Shown one piece after another: positions 11,501 through 20,882 of a DNA stretch of 64,000 bases. The notes below the pieces were generated by a model. The model was not told where the DNA came from, did no database searches, and was given only the letters and a program-made list of their open reading frames with translations. Source of the DNA: Antedon mediterranea (Eukaryota; Echinodermata; Crinoidea; Comatulida; Antedonidae); NCBI RefSeq assembly GCF_964355755.1, contig NC_092680.1:10147001-10211000 (forward strand), in the 5' to 3' direction. Position 1 is the stretch's first letter; the number at the start of each line of letters is the position of its first letter. A program made the position numbers and the translations under genes.

Positions 11501-11533
11501 TTATCTATCTATCTATCTAAATCTATCTATCTT
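11501..11533. repeat. TATC microsatellite
   Basis: About eight TATC/ATCT tetranucleotides with one interruption in the leader of copy 1. Confidence 0.8.
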
Positions 11534-11750
11534 TCTATTTATTATCTATAGAAACTTTATCAAGGCTTTTGCAGAACCAAAAAAGTTAGGCGTAGTGAAT
11601 ATAAACATTAGTTGTCTCGAAACACAATTTGGAAAGATAAATATAAGTTTAGCAGGAAAAAAAACATATTTGTATAAAGTAATTACGAAGTAGAATACAT
11701 CAATTGTATAGAATTTGAAAACAATTTCTGGATTTGATTAACCATACATA

Positions 11751-14700
11751 ATGGATACACTATTAATAACCTTTATTATTGGTATGTTGTTTTTAATGTT
11801 CTTCTTAATGTTATGGTGCTTTTTTAAGAATAATAAAGAAAATACAAATAAAGGGTACAATAATGTCAATACAGCTGGTAATGTTGATAGTGGTATTATA
11901 GATACAACAGAATTTGAAACAGTCATTGATGAAATCTTGGACCTACTTGACCAATGTTGCTTATCTAAGAATGTCAAAGACAGGAGCACTATAAAACTGG
12001 AAAATGATGATACATGTAATGTCGATTGTGAAGTTATCAAAGATACAACGGAATTTAAAGAAATAATTGATGATATCATAAACATATTATCTTATGGTAC
12101 AGAGGTTGCTTCAGAGTTTGATGATACATGCGATTTGTGTAGTATTGAAGTGAAAGCAGACGACAATTGCATAACATGTGACTGTTGTAGTCAATATTTT
12201 CATGTGAAATGTGTAAGAGATGTTTTTGAAGACAAACTATGTGATTCCAGAGTAATTTGGATTTGTTCAATGTGTGGGTATAGTAATTTTGTTGATAACA
12301 TATTGGGTGAAATAGGTATTCCCTGTCATTTCAATAGATATACGATTCTAGAACCTGATGAATCTGTCACTGCAGACTTAACGAAAAATAAGGAAAAACG
12401 TAATAATGCCAAATTAAAAAAATGTCAACAAACAGGAAGTGAAGATTTACTTGGTAGTGATTGGATAAGGGTAAAATCAAAGAAAAGAACCGACAACAGA
12501 AAAAAAAGATGTAAAAATAGAGGAAATAAGAAAAGGAGAAAGCGCGTTATAAATGGTATAAGTATAGAACCAGGTGTAAAATATATTGGCAAAAGTGTAA
12601 AAGATTTCTATGAAAGACGAAATAATAACAAAATGGAATGGAATATGAATACAAATACTTACAGAGAATACAACAAAGAAAATGCTAAAACGAATGTATT
12701 GGGAAATTCACAAACAATAATTGACGACAGTGGTAGGCCTATGTGTAATGTTTTGAAAAATACCAAAGTAACAAACGGAATACAACAACAATCAGGTGGT
12801 GGTTCGAAACGTTTACGAAATAACAAGGGTCGTTTTGTCAAAACTAAGAAGATTGATAACAAAAAAGCACAAGGTAATGTGAATTTAAAGAATGATTGCG
12901 ATACTATGAAAGATATAAAGAACATGGGTAATAATGACAATTCTGAAACGAAAACTGACGAGGATTTTAAAATGGAATGTAGGCCTACTGTAGAAAACGA
13001 CAACACAGCGACTGACGATGCGAAAGCACAAAATAATAGCAAAATGAATGACAGAAGTAGAATAATTGATAGTAATGGTACAGATCATAAAAATCAAACA
13101 TGTGCAAGTTGTGAATTTGAGGAAAATGAAGTATTGATAATTGATGACGGATGCAAAAAAGCAGTGACTGAAAAAATTAGGTCCCATACTAAACCTAAAT
13201 GTGACCAACATACAATCGATGTGGATATTGAAGTTTTAACAAAAAATAATTTTTCGGAAGAATTGATAATCGATGATGTACCAAAACAAAAAAATACACG
13301 AAAAAGGCAGAAAACACAATCAATAAATGAATTACAAGTATATAATAGTAATGAAAATATAACTGTAGCACAGGGTAATTTTAATCAAGGGAATTATAGA
13401 TTTGGCTTTGCAAGTGGTAAACAGTGTGTTGCAAATAGTCTTGTAGCTATTCTTTATTCTACAAAGAGGAATGGAAATGAATTTTACACCAAAGACCTTG
13501 ATACAATATTGACTCTTGGAAACGAGTTGTACCGTTACATTCAGAAAGATTCCACTATGCACGAGGACCTTTTAATGATTTCTGAACTGCCGAAAGAATT
13601 GGATATCTTGGATAACACATTTGTAATATCTCCCAAAGAATCAGTTTTTGGCATAATAGATGGAAATCTCGAATTTATGGCTGAATATGGAGCCTTGTCA
13701 TTAAACCAAGCTCTTGAACAAGAATTACACCAACATGATGCATTTTTTATGAATTTCAACAGAAGCACATTTTCTATTATCAAACGTGTAAATGGATTTC
13801 ATATATTTGATCCACATGCAAGAGATCGATTTGGTTGTGTTAGTGAACATGGAAAGAGTATTTTACTTTACAGTCCATCTTGGCAAGGTGTGTACGATTA
13901 TTGTATAAGATTAGCAAGGTCAATGAACTGTAATTTACATGAAACCGAGTTTGAACTGACTGGTGTAAATATTGAAAATAAGTCTATGATGTTATGTTCC
14001 GCTTCTGTGCTCGATGATAATTGTGAACAAAGAAACTTGGGAAACGTCGATGTTGATGAACCTAGTACGTCTTATCAGTATAAATGTAGTACAAGATTAC
14101 CAGACAAGAATATTGATTCTAAGGTTAAAGGCCAAAAACATAATAAAGAAGGTCATGTCTCATCAAGTAATGGATGGCAAAGTGATAGTGATATTGAAAT
14201 TGTTAATGTTCAGTATGGAGAAAGACCTGACAAGAATTTTAAATTTATTCCTATCTCAGAAGCACAAAAGAAAAACATGTGTAATGAAGTAGGCATTCAT
14301 TGTGAACATACCGATAGGAATTCTGGTATTAACAGAGCTAGTCAGATTGGACATCCTCTTCAAATTACGAATATTACAGGTGATGGTAATTGTTTTTATC
14401 GTGCAATTTCATACATTATTTCTGGTACTGAAGATAATCATTTTCTTTTAAGAAGAGCAATTACTAATCATTTATTGGAGACTGATGACTTGTTTATTAA
14501 TACATTTAGTCACGAATATAGATCAGTTAAGGAATATGTGTTAAAAAAAAGAGTAATGGATAATGGAACGTGGGCATCCAATACTGAAATAAGTGCAATG
14601 GCAAACTTGCTTAATACAGATATTTATTCATTTAATGATCAACTTTTGACTTGGCAATTGTTTTCTGCTAAAAAGCCAGGAAGAATAGATGATGTTACAA

Positions 14701-17700
14701 CTGACAATGGTATATATATTTTGTACACCATGAATGTGCATTTTAATGTAGTGGAATCTGTTAATGTTAGTCAAAATAATGTTCAGGAAAAAACAGGACA
14801 CGTTGATATGAATGTGACATCGCACAATAAACTTTCAAATACAGAGGCGAATTTTTTTGTAAAGAATTCTACAACAAAGAAACGAAAGCAAACGGGAAAT
14901 GAAACTTGTGAAACATTTGAAGATATAGAACCAAAACACAAAAAGAGTAAAACTGTTGAGGGACCTTGTTCTGGAAATAAAGTAAAAACATTGAGAAGGA
15001 GAAGAAAAATATCTTATGAAAATAGAAAGCAAAAAGAAAAGAATCGTCAGAGAATGAAAAGAAGAAGAGAAGAAAAAGATAATTCAATAGAAAAAAATGA
15101 AAATAGAAACAAATATCAAAGTGATCCTGCATACAGAGAAGAAAAGAAACGTAAAGTAAAAGAGGCACAACAAGTAAGATATGCTGATGATGATTATAAA
15201 TTCAAAAAAAGGAAGGAAAACAGAAAAAGACAACAAAAAATGTATAGATGTGAACCTGAATATAATGTTAAGGTACGAAATAAAGCTAAACATAACTACA
15301 ATATTGATTTGGATTACCGAACAACCAAAAAAGTCAACAATCGGTTAAATTATAAATGTAATGAAAAATTTACGCAAAATTTGAAAGAAAAATTGAAAAA
15401 TAGATACAATAATGATATAATATTTAGACATAAAACTAGACAAAATAATAAACAAAGAAATGCAGAAAAGTATCACAATGATTCAAAATTCAGACAAACA
15501 TTGAAGGAAAAATTAGCAGCGAAGTATCGTAATAATTCAAAATTTAGAAAAAACGTTACGCAAAAATTGGCAGAGAAGTATCGGAGTAATTTGAAATTTC
15601 GTCAAAACTGCAAACAAAAATTGGCACAGAAATATCGAGGTAATTTAAAATTTCGTCAAAGTATTAAGGAAAGGTGTAAGCAAAGATTTGCAGAAAAGTA
15701 TCATGGTGATGAAGGGTTCCGAAAAAATATTATGAAGAAAAACATGAAAAATAGGGAAAAAAAGAAAAAAGAAAACAATAATTTTGAGTTTGTTTTAGAA
15801 AATTTCAGGGAAACAGTTTCTCGTGGTCCTGAATATGTTTGTTGCGTATGCTTTAAAATGTTATTCAAAGATCAAGTTATGAAGTGTACCAAAACTAAGT
15901 ACAAAAATAAGGCTTGTATAAATGAAAAGTATTTGCATATTTGCAACAATGAATGTAATAAACCTTGTCAATTTATCGAATCACCAAGATGTCGTTTATG
16001 GATTTGTTTCACATGCCACAGGAAATTGTTAAATGGGAAAGTCCCTGCCGAAGCCAATTCAAACAATTTACAACTACACGATATTCCTCCTGAGCTTAGG
16101 TGTTTAAATAATTTAGAGCAGCATTTGATTGGATTGAACATTCCTTTTATGAAATTAATGAATTTACCTAAAGGTGGACAGCATGGAATACATGGACCTG
16201 TTGTATGTGTACCTTCAAATACTATTGAAACTGTAAAAATGCTGCCTAGACCACAGGTTGATGATCAATTAATATCTGTAAAATTGAAGCGAAAGTTGTC
16301 TTACAAAGGTTATTACAAATATAAATTTGTTAATACTGCTCATGTTATTCAAGCTCTTAGATATTTACAAGATCATAACAAGTGCTATTTTGATATAGCT
16401 ATTAATGAAGAATGGCACAATTATTTATCTGAAGAAAACATCGAAAATACAAATACTAATGGAGATGAAAATCAAACATGTATAGAAAGTAATGAAGAAG
16501 AAGAGGAAGAATTAGAAGACCGATTATGTGGTGCTACCTTTGATACAAGTCTTCAACCTGTTGACAGGCGACAAAATTTGGTTGATGAATATTTTAATGA
16601 CATCATTTGTTGTGCACCGTGTGAAAATAATAGCCCTATTGCATTATTAAGTAATAAAAGCAATGAAGCAAAATCATTTCCAGTGTTATTTCCAACAGGC
16701 CAACCAACATTCCATGATACGAGAGATGTTAAAATAACACTCGGACGTTATTTTCATAATAGATTAATGCATATAGATAACAGGTTTGCACAAAATACAG
16801 AATTCATATTTTATGCTCAATCGTTATATGAACTTCAACAAATTTTATCAAGTATTTCCATTGCATTGCGAAAAGGGTCAAGTAAAAAGGATGATTTTAG
16901 TAAAGTTACTGTATCGGATTTAAAAAATGTTACCAAAATTGACGAAATTTTAAAATCTGATAGGGGTTATAAATTTTTAAAACAAATTCGTGGAACTCCA
17001 CCGTACTGGCAAGCTACACAGAAAGATGTAATAGCAATGGTTAGACAGATTGGAAAGCCAACATTCTTTCTTTCATTCTCAAGTGCTGACTTCCGTTGGA
17101 AAGAAATAATGACGACATTGTTAAATCAGTCAGGAGACCAAAGAAACATTGAAGAATTGGAATGGGCAGATAAATGTAATTTGTTGAAATCAAATCCAGT
17201 GACTGTTGCCAGAATGTTTGACAAACGCTTTCATACTTTTTTGAAAAATGTAATTTTGTCTGAAGCACAGCCTATTGGTAAAGTCATAGATTATTTTTAC
17301 CGAATTGAATTTCAAATGAGAGGAAGTCCACATGTTCATATGTTAGTATGGGTTGAAAATGCTCCTATTTTTGGTACGGATAAAGATAACGAAGTTATTA
17401 ATTTTGTCGATAAATATATTTCGTGTGCTGTGCCATGTGAAACTGTAGATCCTGAACTGAATGAAATTGTTAAAAGTGTGCAAATTCACAGTAAAAGACA
17501 TTCTAAATCATGTAAAAAAAAGGGAACAAACTGCAGATTTAACTTCCCCAGACAACCTTCTGGAAATACATTTGTTATGAGACCTACAATTGCGGATAAA
17601 GACAGTGATGATAATGATGACAATAAACAAGCAATGGAGCTGTTAACCTCAGTAAAAGATGCTGTGAGTAATGAAGAAACATATAAAAATGCAATAGAAC

Positions 17701-20700
17701 TTTTCCAAAGTTTAGGTATTACACAGAGTGCATTTGAGAAAGCAAATAATTGTGTAGCTACTGAGGAAAAGATTGTTATAAAGAGAAACCCTCAAGATGT
17801 GTGGGTAAATCAATATAATCCTTCCTTATTGAGAGCATGGAATGCTAATATGGATATTCAGTATATTACAAATGTATATGCATGTATTATTTACGTTATA
17901 GGATATATGTCTAAATCTGAACGGGAAATGGGCTTACTTTTATCTCATGCAGCATCAGAAGTGAAAGAAGGCAATGAAGATGCTAGGCAAAGTTTGCGAA
18001 AACTTGGTAATGTTTATATGAATAACCGAGAAGTGTCTGCACAAGAAAGTATTTATCGTGTTTGTAGTTTAAGATTAAAAGAATGTTCAAGGAAAGTTGA
18101 ATTTATCCCAGTAGGACCTAATCCTGTCAGAATGAGTTTACCATTAAGTGTAATTAAAAACAAAAAAGATGATGATGTAAGTGCATGGTTGCCAAATAAG
18201 ATCGACAAATATAAAGCTCGACCTAATAGTTCTGAATTTAATAAAATGTGCCTTGCAAAATTTTGTTCGGAATATAGAATATTGAGTTCATCAGAAATGA
18301 AAGAAAACAAACAAAAAAAGAATGTATATCAGTTAAAAAAACAGTTGGGATTCATCCAAAAAAGAACACGAACTAGTAATGCTATAGTAAGATACCCTCG
18401 ATTTCCAATGGATACAGCACCTGAGAAATATTTTTTGAGTATACTTCAGTTATTTCTACCATTTCGAAAAGATGAACAGTTAAAACCTCCAAATTTTGAA
18501 ACGTACGAACAATTTCATGAGAAAGGATGTGTGAATTTATGTGGCTGTCAATTACAAACGGTAAAGTCAATAGTTAATGGAAACATGAAACAATATGAAA
18601 AAAGTGCTGAAGATGTTGAAGAAGCACAGGAATTTTTATTAAAATTTGGACCACAAGAAGATGCATGGAGCCTATTATGTCCAGAAAGCGAAAAAGAAAG
18701 GTTAGACAACCCAAAGCCAAATGTAGAGGTTGATGATGAAGAAGATGAATTTTTCATTCCAGATTTTGGAATTCAAAAAAATCATACATCTAAGGTAGAG
18801 TCTAATTCATCTAATATTCCAAGACCAGAATTGAACAAAATGATTCGATCTTTAAATGAAAAACAACAACATATATTTTATAAGACAAGACAATGGTGTT
18901 TAGACAAAGTTAATGGTAAAAAACCTGAAGCATTTTACAATTTCATAACTGGAGGCGCTGGTACAGGAAAAAGTCATTTGGTAAATTGTATTTATAATGA
19001 AGCGACACGTATTCTTGGAAAGATTATGGAAAATCCCGATGATTTGTCAATATTGAAATTAGCTCCTACAGGAATCGCAGCATATAATATTAAAGGCCAA
19101 ACAATTCATAGCGCTTTGTCTATCCCGATTAATATTTCACTTCCGTATCAACCACTTGGAGAAGAAAAAATAAGTGCACTTCGTAATAAATTGGGCCAGT
19201 TGCAAATTGTTATTATAGATGAAATATCAATGGTAAATCAAAGGTTACTTTGGTATATCCACGGACGATTAAGGCAAATAAAACAAGTACGCAACGATAG
19301 TCCATTTGGTAACATTTCAGTAATTGCTGTTGGTGATTTTTATCAGTTACCCCCGGTGATGGGCAGTTCGTTATATAAAGACACATTGGAAAGCTCACTG
19401 TGGATAGATAACTTTAAGCAAGTACAGTTAGATCAAATCATGAGGCAAAAAGAAGATAAACAATTTGCTTTATTGTTAAACAAATTGCGTACAAAAGAAA
19501 AACATGATTGTTTGTCTGATAACGATTTATTAGTTCTAAAATCACGTGAAACAGGTGAAGAATGTGAAGATGCTGTTCATATTTACCCACGCAACAAACA
19601 AGTTGATGAATGGAATAAAAAAATGTTGCACAAAACCTGTACAGACATTGTATGCATTAAAGCAGAAGATAGTGTAGTAAATAGCAAGAAACAGAGCAAA
19701 AATTGTGACAAACCTCGGAATTCACGTCAAACTAGTTTACTAAGTTATTTGTGGATTGCAATTAATGCCAGAGTGATGTTGATTAAAAATGTAGATGTTA
19801 AAAAAGGCTTAACGAATGGATGTATGGGACATGTTGATGAAATAGTCAAACCTGATCATAACACCGAACCAGTATCTATTAAAGTAAAATTTGACAATAA
19901 TGACATTGGTATTCAGGCAATTGAAATGTTTAAAGAATCTATGGGGAAAAAATACAGTCGAAAACAATTTCCTCTCAAATTAGCATATGCATGCACAGTT
20001 CATAAAGTGCAAGGAATGACAATGGATAAAGCAGTGGTTTGCCTTAAAGATACTTTTATGCATGGTCAAGCATATGTAGGCCTCAGTCGTGTTACTTCAA
20101 TAACTGGACTTACTATTGAAAATTTTAAACCTAGTCTGATTTATTGTGATCCAAACATAAAGAAGTGCTTAAATAATATGGATTCATACGTACAATGTGA
20201 TAAACAAGGTCATGATTCGGCTTCTAGATTTTCAATAATGTTACATAACATTCAAGGGCTTAAACAACATTTTGTTGATCTTCAGTGTAATGATTTGTTT
20301 ATGAATTCTAATATCATATGTCTAACTGAAACATGGTTAAACAAGGATGATGATGTTTTTGACGTACGCATTGAGCCGTATAAATTGTATCACCAAGCAA
20401 GGTATGATTCGTATTCTAATACAAATGATCTCAGTTCCAAAATAAAACATCAGGCTCATGGTGGCGTTGCAGTGTATGCCAAGAACACGTCTTCAAGCAG
20501 ATTAAACATATGTAATAATGATATAGAAGCAGTTTCATTTTTAATAACAAGTCCGATTTCTGTTGCCGTGTCAGTAATTTATCGACCCCCAAGTTATGAT
20601 ATTAATCAATTCTGTCAAAATTTGAGAAAACATTTGGAAGAGTTACATAAAATGAGCACAAAATGTATTGTAATGGGTGATTTTAATGAAAATCTTTTCA

Positions 20701-20882
20701 AACAATCTTCCAGAGTGAATAATTTAATGGCAGAGAATGAGTACAAACAACATGTTACATGTTCCACCACTGAAAACAATACATTGATTGATCATGTTTA
20801 TAGCAAAGGTCTTGATTCAGTACAGGCTGAAGTAATTCCAATTTATTATAGCTATCATGAAGCCATTCAAATTAAATTCTAA
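11751..20882 (+). CDS. Helentron Rep-helicase-endonuclease polyprotein, copy 1 (3043 aa)
   Basis: A single ORF probably carrying the whole transposition machinery. Domains in order: hydrophobic helix, residues about 4-27, followed by Lys/Asn (signal-anchor-like). PHD finger, about 126-176 (four CxxC-type pairs with HVKC). Basic linker. C76-like cysteine protease with C559 in GKQCVANS and D687-P-H689. OTU domain with DGNC (C881) and H997. Lys/Arg-rich 18-residue repeats, about 1200-1340. Cys/His-rich DUF6570-like region, about 1363-1496. Rep domain with H1861-V-H1863 and Y2048-VIG-Y2052. PIF1-type helicase with GGAGTGKS (2401-2408), D2490-E2491, GDFYQLPPV and TVHKVQGMT. EEP endonuclease with HN 2832-2833, E2860 and GDFN 2976-2979. 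Rep nicks and joins single-stranded DNA and the helicase unwinds it. The final EEP motif reads S-Y-H (3034-3036) where family members usually have S-D-H. No stop or frameshift. The first ATG of the frame directly precedes the hydrophobic segment, as in copy 2. C76 and DUF6570 assignments are motif-based. Confidence 0.9.
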   Translation: MDTLLITFIIGMLFLMFFLMLWCFFKNNKENTNKGYNNVNTAGNVDSGIIDTTEFETVIDEILDLLDQCCLSKNVKDRSTIKLENDDTCNVDCEVIKDTTEFKEIIDDIINILSYGTEVASEFDDTCDLCSIEVKADDNCITCDCCSQYFHVKCVRDVFEDKLCDSRVIWICSMCGYSNFVDNILGEIGIPCHFNRYTILEPDESVTADLTKNKEKRNNAKLKKCQQTGSEDLLGSDWIRVKSKKRTDNRKKRCKNRGNKKRRKRVINGISIEPGVKYIGKSVKDFYERRNNNKMEWNMNTNTYREYNKENAKTNVLGNSQTIIDDSGRPMCNVLKNTKVTNGIQQQSGGGSKRLRNNKGRFVKTKKIDNKKAQGNVNLKNDCDTMKDIKNMGNNDNSETKTDEDFKMECRPTVENDNTATDDAKAQNNSKMNDRSRIIDSNGTDHKNQTCASCEFEENEVLIIDDGCKKAVTEKIRSHTKPKCDQHTIDVDIEVLTKNNFSEELIIDDVPKQKNTRKRQKTQSINELQVYNSNENITVAQGNFNQGNYRFGFASGKQCVANSLVAILYSTKRNGNEFYTKDLDTILTLGNELYRYIQKDSTMHEDLLMISELPKELDILDNTFVISPKESVFGIIDGNLEFMAEYGALSLNQALEQELHQHDAFFMNFNRSTFSIIKRVNGFHIFDPHARDRFGCVSEHGKSILLYSPSWQGVYDYCIRLARSMNCNLHETEFELTGVNIENKSMMLCSASVLDDNCEQRNLGNVDVDEPSTSYQYKCSTRLPDKNIDSKVKGQKHNKEGHVSSSNGWQSDSDIEIVNVQYGERPDKNFKFIPISEAQKKNMCNEVGIHCEHTDRNSGINRASQIGHPLQITNITGDGNCFYRAISYIISGTEDNHFLLRRAITNHLLETDDLFINTFSHEYRSVKEYVLKKRVMDNGTWASNTEISAMANLLNTDIYSFNDQLLTWQLFSAKKPGRIDDVTTDNGIYILYTMNVHFNVVESVNVSQNNVQEKTGHVDMNVTSHNKLSNTEANFFVKNSTTKKRKQTGNETCETFEDIEPKHKKSKTVEGPCSGNKVKTLRRRRKISYENRKQKEKNRQRMKRRREEKDNSIEKNENRNKYQSDPAYREEKKRKVKEAQQVRYADDDYKFKKRKENRKRQQKMYRCEPEYNVKVRNKAKHNYNIDLDYRTTKKVNNRLNYKCNEKFTQNLKEKLKNRYNNDIIFRHKTRQNNKQRNAEKYHNDSKFRQTLKEKLAAKYRNNSKFRKNVTQKLAEKYRSNLKFRQNCKQKLAQKYRGNLKFRQSIKERCKQRFAEKYHGDEGFRKNIMKKNMKNREKKKKENNNFEFVLENFRETVSRGPEYVCCVCFKMLFKDQVMKCTKTKYKNKACINEKYLHICNNECNKPCQFIESPRCRLWICFTCHRKLLNGKVPAEANSNNLQLHDIPPELRCLNNLEQHLIGLNIPFMKLMNLPKGGQHGIHGPVVCVPSNTIETVKMLPRPQVDDQLISVKLKRKLSYKGYYKYKFVNTAHVIQALRYLQDHNKCYFDIAINEEWHNYLSEENIENTNTNGDENQTCIESNEEEEEELEDRLCGATFDTSLQPVDRRQNLVDEYFNDIICCAPCENNSPIALLSNKSNEAKSFPVLFPTGQPTFHDTRDVKITLGRYFHNRLMHIDNRFAQNTEFIFYAQSLYELQQILSSISIALRKGSSKKDDFSKVTVSDLKNVTKIDEILKSDRGYKFLKQIRGTPPYWQATQKDVIAMVRQIGKPTFFLSFSSADFRWKEIMTTLLNQSGDQRNIEELEWADKCNLLKSNPVTVARMFDKRFHTFLKNVILSEAQPIGKVIDYFYRIEFQMRGSPHVHMLVWVENAPIFGTDKDNEVINFVDKYISCAVPCETVDPELNEIVKSVQIHSKRHSKSCKKKGTNCRFNFPRQPSGNTFVMRPTIADKDSDDNDDNKQAMELLTSVKDAVSNEETYKNAIELFQSLGITQSAFEKANNCVATEEKIVIKRNPQDVWVNQYNPSLLRAWNANMDIQYITNVYACIIYVIGYMSKSEREMGLLLSHAASEVKEGNEDARQSLRKLGNVYMNNREVSAQESIYRVCSLRLKECSRKVEFIPVGPNPVRMSLPLSVIKNKKDDDVSAWLPNKIDKYKARPNSSEFNKMCLAKFCSEYRILSSSEMKENKQKKNVYQLKKQLGFIQKRTRTSNAIVRYPRFPMDTAPEKYFLSILQLFLPFRKDEQLKPPNFETYEQFHEKGCVNLCGCQLQTVKSIVNGNMKQYEKSAEDVEEAQEFLLKFGPQEDAWSLLCPESEKERLDNPKPNVEVDDEEDEFFIPDFGIQKNHTSKVESNSSNIPRPELNKMIRSLNEKQQHIFYKTRQWCLDKVNGKKPEAFYNFITGGAGTGKSHLVNCIYNEATRILGKIMENPDDLSILKLAPTGIAAYNIKGQTIHSALSIPINISLPYQPLGEEKISALRNKLGQLQIVIIDEISMVNQRLLWYIHGRLRQIKQVRNDSPFGNISVIAVGDFYQLPPVMGSSLYKDTLESSLWIDNFKQVQLDQIMRQKEDKQFALLLNKLRTKEKHDCLSDNDLLVLKSRETGEECEDAVHIYPRNKQVDEWNKKMLHKTCTDIVCIKAEDSVVNSKKQSKNCDKPRNSRQTSLLSYLWIAINARVMLIKNVDVKKGLTNGCMGHVDEIVKPDHNTEPVSIKVKFDNNDIGIQAIEMFKESMGKKYSRKQFPLKLAYACTVHKVQGMTMDKAVVCLKDTFMHGQAYVGLSRVTSITGLTIENFKPSLIYCDPNIKKCLNNMDSYVQCDKQGHDSASRFSIMLHNIQGLKQHFVDLQCNDLFMNSNIICLTETWLNKDDDVFDVRIEPYKLYHQARYDSYSNTNDLSSKIKHQAHGGVAVYAKNTSSSRLNICNNDIEAVSFLITSPISVAVSVIYRPPSYDINQFCQNLRKHLEELHKMSTKCIVMGDFNENLFKQSSRVNNLMAENEYKQHVTCSTTENNTLIDHVYSKGLDSVQAEVIPIYYSYHEAIQIKF
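12980..12987. repeat. TAGGCCTA octamer inserted in the ORF
   Basis: Copy 1 reads GGAATGTAGGCCTACTGTAG where copy 2 (32701-32714) reads GGAATGTACTGTAG. The difference is exactly six bases. It adds Arg-Pro after MEC and keeps the frame. Confidence 0.9.

Noticed and set aside
12659-13042. Minus-strand open frames of 75-172 codons inside the two giant ORFs
   Set aside because: They are antisense shadows of the A-rich coding sequence, rich in Phe/Leu/Ser and lacking motifs.
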